DNA of 35,850 nt, taken from the NCBI GenBank assembly GCA_964515195.1, contig CAZETK010000033.1, positions 1-35,850 of the forward strand. Direction: 5' to 3'. A program made the position numbers and the translations under genes. This document shows, piece by piece, positions 33,022-35,850 of the stretch (position 1 is its first letter; every line of letters begins with the position of its first letter). The notes beneath the pieces were generated by a model that saw only the letters and a program-made list of their open reading frames with translations, did not search any database and had not been told where the DNA came from. Origin of the DNA: Ga0074139 sp964515195. Its GTDB lineage: Bacteria; Bdellovibrionota; Bdellovibrionia; Bdellovibrionales; Bdellovibrionaceae.

Positions 33022-33047
33022 TGAAGTTGGGTCTCATGTTAACTTCA
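33022..33047. promoter_or_regulatory. inverted repeat upstream of hisC
   Basis: TGAAGTT (33022-33028) and AACTTCA (33041-33047) are perfect 7-bp arms with a 12-base spacer; a third half-site, CTTCA, lies at 33056-33060. The right arm overlaps a possible -35 box (TTAACT, 33039-33044), with TATAGC 16 bases on (33061-33066). Candidate operator and promoter for hisC-cmk. Confidence 0.35.
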
Positions 33048-33100
33048 AAGATGATCTTCATATAGCGAAATGGCCTAAATGAAAAGAAAGGAAAAGGGAC

Positions 33101-34195
33101 ATGAGAATTTCTCCGGAACTTCAGAAGCTAGTGCCTTACAAGCCGGGAAAGCCCATCTCTGAAACTCAAAGAGAATATGGATTGAGCCAAATCTACAAAC
33201 TTGCGAGTAATGAAAATCCCTTAGGCCCCAGCCCTAAGGCGATTGAGGCTGTCCAGAAGGCTGTTTCTTTTCAGCATCTTTACCCGGATCCTGGCCACTA
33301 CAGCATGGTACAGGCGGTTTCCAAAAAGTGGTCCATTCCACAACGGAATTTAGCGTTTGGTAATGGGTCAGATGAAATAATAGATCTTCTTTGTCGCATT
33401 TATTGTGAACCAGGACAAGCGATTCTTACTATTCCCCATGCCTTTGCTGCCTATGAAATAAGCGCACAGTCCAACCGTGCCCAAACTTACGTAGCTGAGG
33501 CCAGTCGTTTGGTGGAGCAATATCAAAAGCACAAATCACAGATTCGCCTGATTTTCATTCCCAATCCCAACAATCCAACAGGTGAATATTTGAATGGGGA
33601 TTTTGTTCGACAACTACTTGAAGCCTTCAAGAATGAAGAGGTGCTTGTCGTCTTCGACGAGGCTTATAACGAATTTGTTCGGGCGCAAGATTATATTTCA
33701 GCCCAAGCTTTAATCAATCAGTACTCCAATCTGGTAGTTCTGCGAACCTTTTCGAAGGCCTACGGACTGGCGGGATTTCGAGTGGGAGTTTTAATTGCCC
33801 CTCAGGAGACGGTGGAAATTTTTAATCGTATTCGCAAGCCCTTCAACGTGAACGAGTTGGCCCAAGTGGCCTTGGTTGCCGCCCTGCAAGACGAAGCCTT
33901 TATAAAAAAGACGCAAGAAATCACGTGGAAAGGACTTGATTACTTCTACGAGAAACTCCAAGAATTAGGGCTGCCGTTCTTTAAGTCGGAAGGAAACTTC
34001 ATTCTCTTTGATACCAAAAGACAGGGCTTGCAGGTATTTGAAGCTCTTCTAAAGAAAGGGATCATACTGAGGCCTGTTCTCAACTATGGATTTCCCCGGC
34101 ACTTGCGAATGAGCGTGGGATTGCCCCACGAAAATGAAGCGGCCATATTAGCCTTGCAAGAAGTGCTAAAGAGCATTCCTGAAGTTGAGGGGTAA
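33101..34195 (+). CDS. hisC: histidinol-phosphate/aromatic aminotransferase (HisC family)
   Basis: PLP-dependent aminotransferase of fold type I, 364 residues. Marks: KLASNENPLGPSP, GNGSDEIIDLL, IPNPNNPTGEYL, DEAYNEF, the PLP lysine K219 in TFSKAYGLAGFRVG, and the substrate arginine in HLRMSVGLPHENEA. The ATG follows a purine-rich AAAGGAAAAGGGAC. It lies 10 bases ahead of cmk. In many bacteria a HisC paralogue sits with tyrA, aroA and cmk and acts on aromatic keto acids; the retained cmk and the nearby tyrA-aroF-aroA operon favour that over histidine synthesis, since no other his gene is present. Sequence alone does not decide the substrate. Confidence 0.9.
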   Translation: MRISPELQKLVPYKPGKPISETQREYGLSQIYKLASNENPLGPSPKAIEAVQKAVSFQHLYPDPGHYSMVQAVSKKWSIPQRNLAFGNGSDEIIDLLCRIYCEPGQAILTIPHAFAAYEISAQSNRAQTYVAEASRLVEQYQKHKSQIRLIFIPNPNNPTGEYLNGDFVRQLLEAFKNEEVLVVFDEAYNEFVRAQDYISAQALINQYSNLVVLRTFSKAYGLAGFRVGVLIAPQETVEIFNRIRKPFNVNELAQVALVAALQDEAFIKKTQEITWKGLDYFYEKLQELGLPFFKSEGNFILFDTKRQGLQVFEALLKKGIILRPVLNYGFPRHLRMSVGLPHENEAAILALQEVLKSIPEVEG

Positions 34196-34205
34196 GGATG
34201 ACCTT

Positions 34206-34865
34206 ATGGGTTGGGTGATTACAATTGATGGGCCGGCAGCCTCTGGAAAATCCACAGTCAGCCGTGAGCTAGCCAAGCACTTAGGATGGAAATGGGTTTC
34301 AACGGGAGCTTTTTATAGAGGTCTCGCCTATGTGGCTTTGCAAAAAAAAGTGGATATTGAAGATGTTCCACGCTTGGTCGAAATTGTTCAATCCCAGGAA
34401 TGGTCTGTGCAGATGACGGAAGCTAAGACCCGTGTAATTTACTTGGGACAAGACGTAACAGATTCCACGGCTCGCGAAGACGTGGGAAGCTTTGCCTCTA
34501 AGATTTCCCACCACTCGGAAGTTCGAAAATCTCTTCTGGATCATCAGCGCGCTTGCTCTATGGGGCAGCCAGGATTGGTGGCGGAAGGGCGCGACTGTGG
34601 CACAGTGGTCTTCCCCCAGGCGCAGGCTAAAATCTATCTAACGGCGGATCAGTCCCATAGGGCCGCTCGCAGGGCCGCGGAAGAGGGGCAAGCCGCAGAG
34701 ATGATAATGGTCGCCCAGCAAAAGCGCGATAAACAGGATTCGACTCGAGCGGTGGCGCCGTTACAGGTTCCTGAAAACGCTTTTGTTTTAGATACGACTT
34801 ATCTAAGCTTGGATGATGTCGTTTCCAAGGTGGAGACATTTGTTAAGACCAAAATCCCCCTATAA
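34206..34865 (+). CDS. cmk: cytidylate kinase
   Basis: Phosphorylates CMP and dCMP, 219 residues from the ATG at 34206, which has AAGGA 8 bases upstream; a TTG start at 34185 would add seven residues overlapping hisC. Motifs: P-loop IDGPAASGKSTVSRELAK, STGAFYRGLAY, GRDCGTVVFPQAQAKIYLTAD and QKRDKQDSTRAVAPLQ, the lid/base-recognition region. Slightly short of the common 225-230. In many genomes it precedes rpsA, but here a convergent gene follows after 13 bases. Confidence 0.95.
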   Translation: MGWVITIDGPAASGKSTVSRELAKHLGWKWVSTGAFYRGLAYVALQKKVDIEDVPRLVEIVQSQEWSVQMTEAKTRVIYLGQDVTDSTAREDVGSFASKISHHSEVRKSLLDHQRACSMGQPGLVAEGRDCGTVVFPQAQAKIYLTADQSHRAARRAAEEGQAAEMIMVAQQKRDKQDSTRAVAPLQVPENAFVLDTTYLSLDDVVSKVETFVKTKIPL

Positions 34866-34877
34866 TTAAAAATTATA
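34861..34877. terminator. AT-rich hairpin between convergent cmk and the right-edge gene
   Basis: TATAATT (34861-34867) and AATTATA (34871-34877) form a 7-bp stem with an AAA loop, followed by TTT. With A-rich and T-rich flanks it might end transcription from both sides, but a stem with no G-C pairs is weak. Confidence 0.3.
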
Positions 34878-34878
34878 T

Positions 34879-35850
34879 TTACTTAAATTGACTGTTAACA
34901 ACGCAGCTGAAAACCTTATCCAGGTTTTGCCCAGTTGAATTTTGCAAAGGCCCGAAGTGATTATAAGACCTTCCCGCTGCAAAGTGCAGAGAAACGCATC
35001 GATCCTGAGGCTCTTTCATCGCTCCACTGCTTCGAATATTGTTGGGGTGGGTACTACGGTCTTTATTCGTATTTACTTGGACTGAAAACATTCCTGTGAT
35101 TTTTGAAATACCACAGAAGGCGTTGAAGGTTTGCTGGCTGGAGCCAAGCACTTTGACCATCGCTCCTTGCGAGGAAGACGTTGATTGAACGCAGTGAGGA
35201 AGGTTCTCATTCCATTCCCGTAAACAGGCCTGCACATTTCCACCGGCAGTGGGTGTAAATTGAAAGAGTCCAATATTGTAGCGACTGGCCTGTGTCTGCC
35301 AGGGATCATCATAAAACTTCACACCCGCGGGTTTGCGGTAACCGGAAGGGGCTAACTTTTGGGCCACGTTTTTCGAAGAGCTGGTGTCAGCGGTGGTAAG
35401 GGATTCCGTATAGGCCAAGCACATAAAAAATCGTGTCCACATCATCTCTATTTTTTCGCCAGCAGTTTCATCACCGGCTAAAGCGTCTTCCCGCCATTCA
35501 TTCATCCGCTGCACAAACGAATTCAATTTGGCGATGACAGCTGCCGACGGCACTTTACTGGAACTTCCCAATGTAGTTCCAAGCGAAGTTACAGTCACGG
35601 GGCAAAGGGGATGTGACATCAGGCTGACTTCCGCAAAGTCAGAGACGCGCGAGGGGAGACCGTAAGCGGAAGCCACATAACCCAACTGGGACCGATGGGG
35701 CTGCATGCGTTGTTCAACAGCCCAATGAATACTTTCAGCAAACGTACGCGGTGGATGCACCAAGCACTGATCCACCTCTTGGCTGTTGACGGTTTCGCGC
35801 CGCTTCGCCAATTCCGTAGAAGAGTTTTGTTTGTCCACCTGATCTGTCAC
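34879..35850 (-). CDS. lysozyme/transglycosylase-like cysteine-rich protein, 5' end outside the window
   Basis: Open to the window edge, so at least 323 residues and probably longer; no signal peptide is seen because the N-terminus is missing, and the GTG at the edge is not a supported start. The middle part has a lytic-transglycosylase-like signature: a glutamate in FFMCLAYTESLTTAD (candidate catalytic acid), then YNIGLFQFTPTAGGNVQACLREWNENL, reminiscent of the GLxQ region of SLT/goose-lysozyme folds. About eight cysteines suggest an exported, disulfide-bonded protein, like the two exported proteins at 26020-28812. Activity on peptidoglycan is inference from these motifs only. Confidence 0.6.
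   Translation of the reverse strand: MTDQVDKQNSSTELAKRRETVNSQEVDQCLVHPPRTFAESIHWAVEQRMQPHRSQLGYVASAYGLPSRVSDFAEVSLMSHPLCPVTVTSLGTTLGSSSKVPSAAVIAKLNSFVQRMNEWREDALAGDETAGEKIEMMWTRFFMCLAYTESLTTADTSSSKNVAQKLAPSGYRKPAGVKFYDDPWQTQASRYNIGLFQFTPTAGGNVQACLREWNENLPHCVQSTSSSQGAMVKVLGSSQQTFNAFCGISKITGMFSVQVNTNKDRSTHPNNIRSSGAMKEPQDRCVSLHFAAGRSYNHFGPLQNSTGQNLDKVFSCVVNSQFK

Noticed and set aside
1..35850. tRNA or rRNA genes, CRISPR array, IS element, prophage or integration site
   Set aside because: I scanned the gene-free gaps, which are all short, and saw no cloverleaf, spaced repeat array, transposase or terminal repeats. Small structured RNAs could still escape reading by eye.

Overview
This window looks like chromosomal DNA of a Gram-negative bacterium, most plausibly from the Bdellovibrionota/Oligoflexia. 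The Gram-negative cell plan is direct: two RND/TolC-type pump modules, a lipoprotein with a lipobox, SecG, an AgmX/TonB-type C-terminal domain and several Sec-exported cysteine-rich proteins. The lineage is inference, from the mix of a spore-photolyase-like radical SAM gene, an App1-like HAD phosphatase, divergent secreted peptidoglycan-hydrolase-like proteins and compact tail-to-start gene packing. I see no IS element, phage gene, CRISPR array, rRNA or tRNA. No gene-free stretch exceeds 300 bases; the longest, about 243 bases before 29056, holds a promoter candidate and a possible structured leader.

Region 1 (1-8296): two efflux loci lie side by side. On the minus strand are a TetR regulator, a TolC-like protein and an RND pump gene that meets a stop codon six bases from the window edge. 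Divergent from the regulator is a second TolC-like gene that overlaps a full-length RND pump gene. No periplasmic adaptor (MFP) gene is visible for either. The space between the regulator and the second TolC gene carries three inverted repeats, one of them a 23-bp palindrome.

Region 2 (8370-14890): a shikimate/aromatic cluster in two divergent operons. The minus operon is tyrA (chorismate mutase-prephenate dehydrogenase), a DAHP synthase with an N-terminal regulatory domain, and aroA. The plus operon is a single 608-residue protein joining shikimate kinase, type I 3-dehydroquinase and shikimate dehydrogenase, followed by aroC. Every step from DAHP to chorismate is covered except aroB. The fused protein has the domain order of the C-terminal part of fungal AROM and is the most striking gene here.

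Region 3 (14891-20478): an HdeD-like membrane protein, an alpha/beta-hydrolase lipoprotein, an SPL-like radical SAM protein with an overlapping unknown partner, an App1-like HAD phosphatase, an AgmX-domain protein and secG.

Region 4 (20611-26011): tmk-holB-tatD, then gapA-pgk-tpiA, all plus strand and tightly packed.

Region 5 (26020-35850): an exported cysteine-rich protein with an LAS-type (M15/M74) metallopeptidase-like protein, a small zinc-ribbon gene with ilvA, a shrunken and divergent hydantoinase/oxoprolinase HyuA-HyuB-like pair, hisC-cmk, and a lysozyme/transglycosylase-like protein running off the right edge. HisC beside cmk suggests that this aminotransferase may serve tyrosine/phenylalanine synthesis together with the tyrA/aroA cluster.
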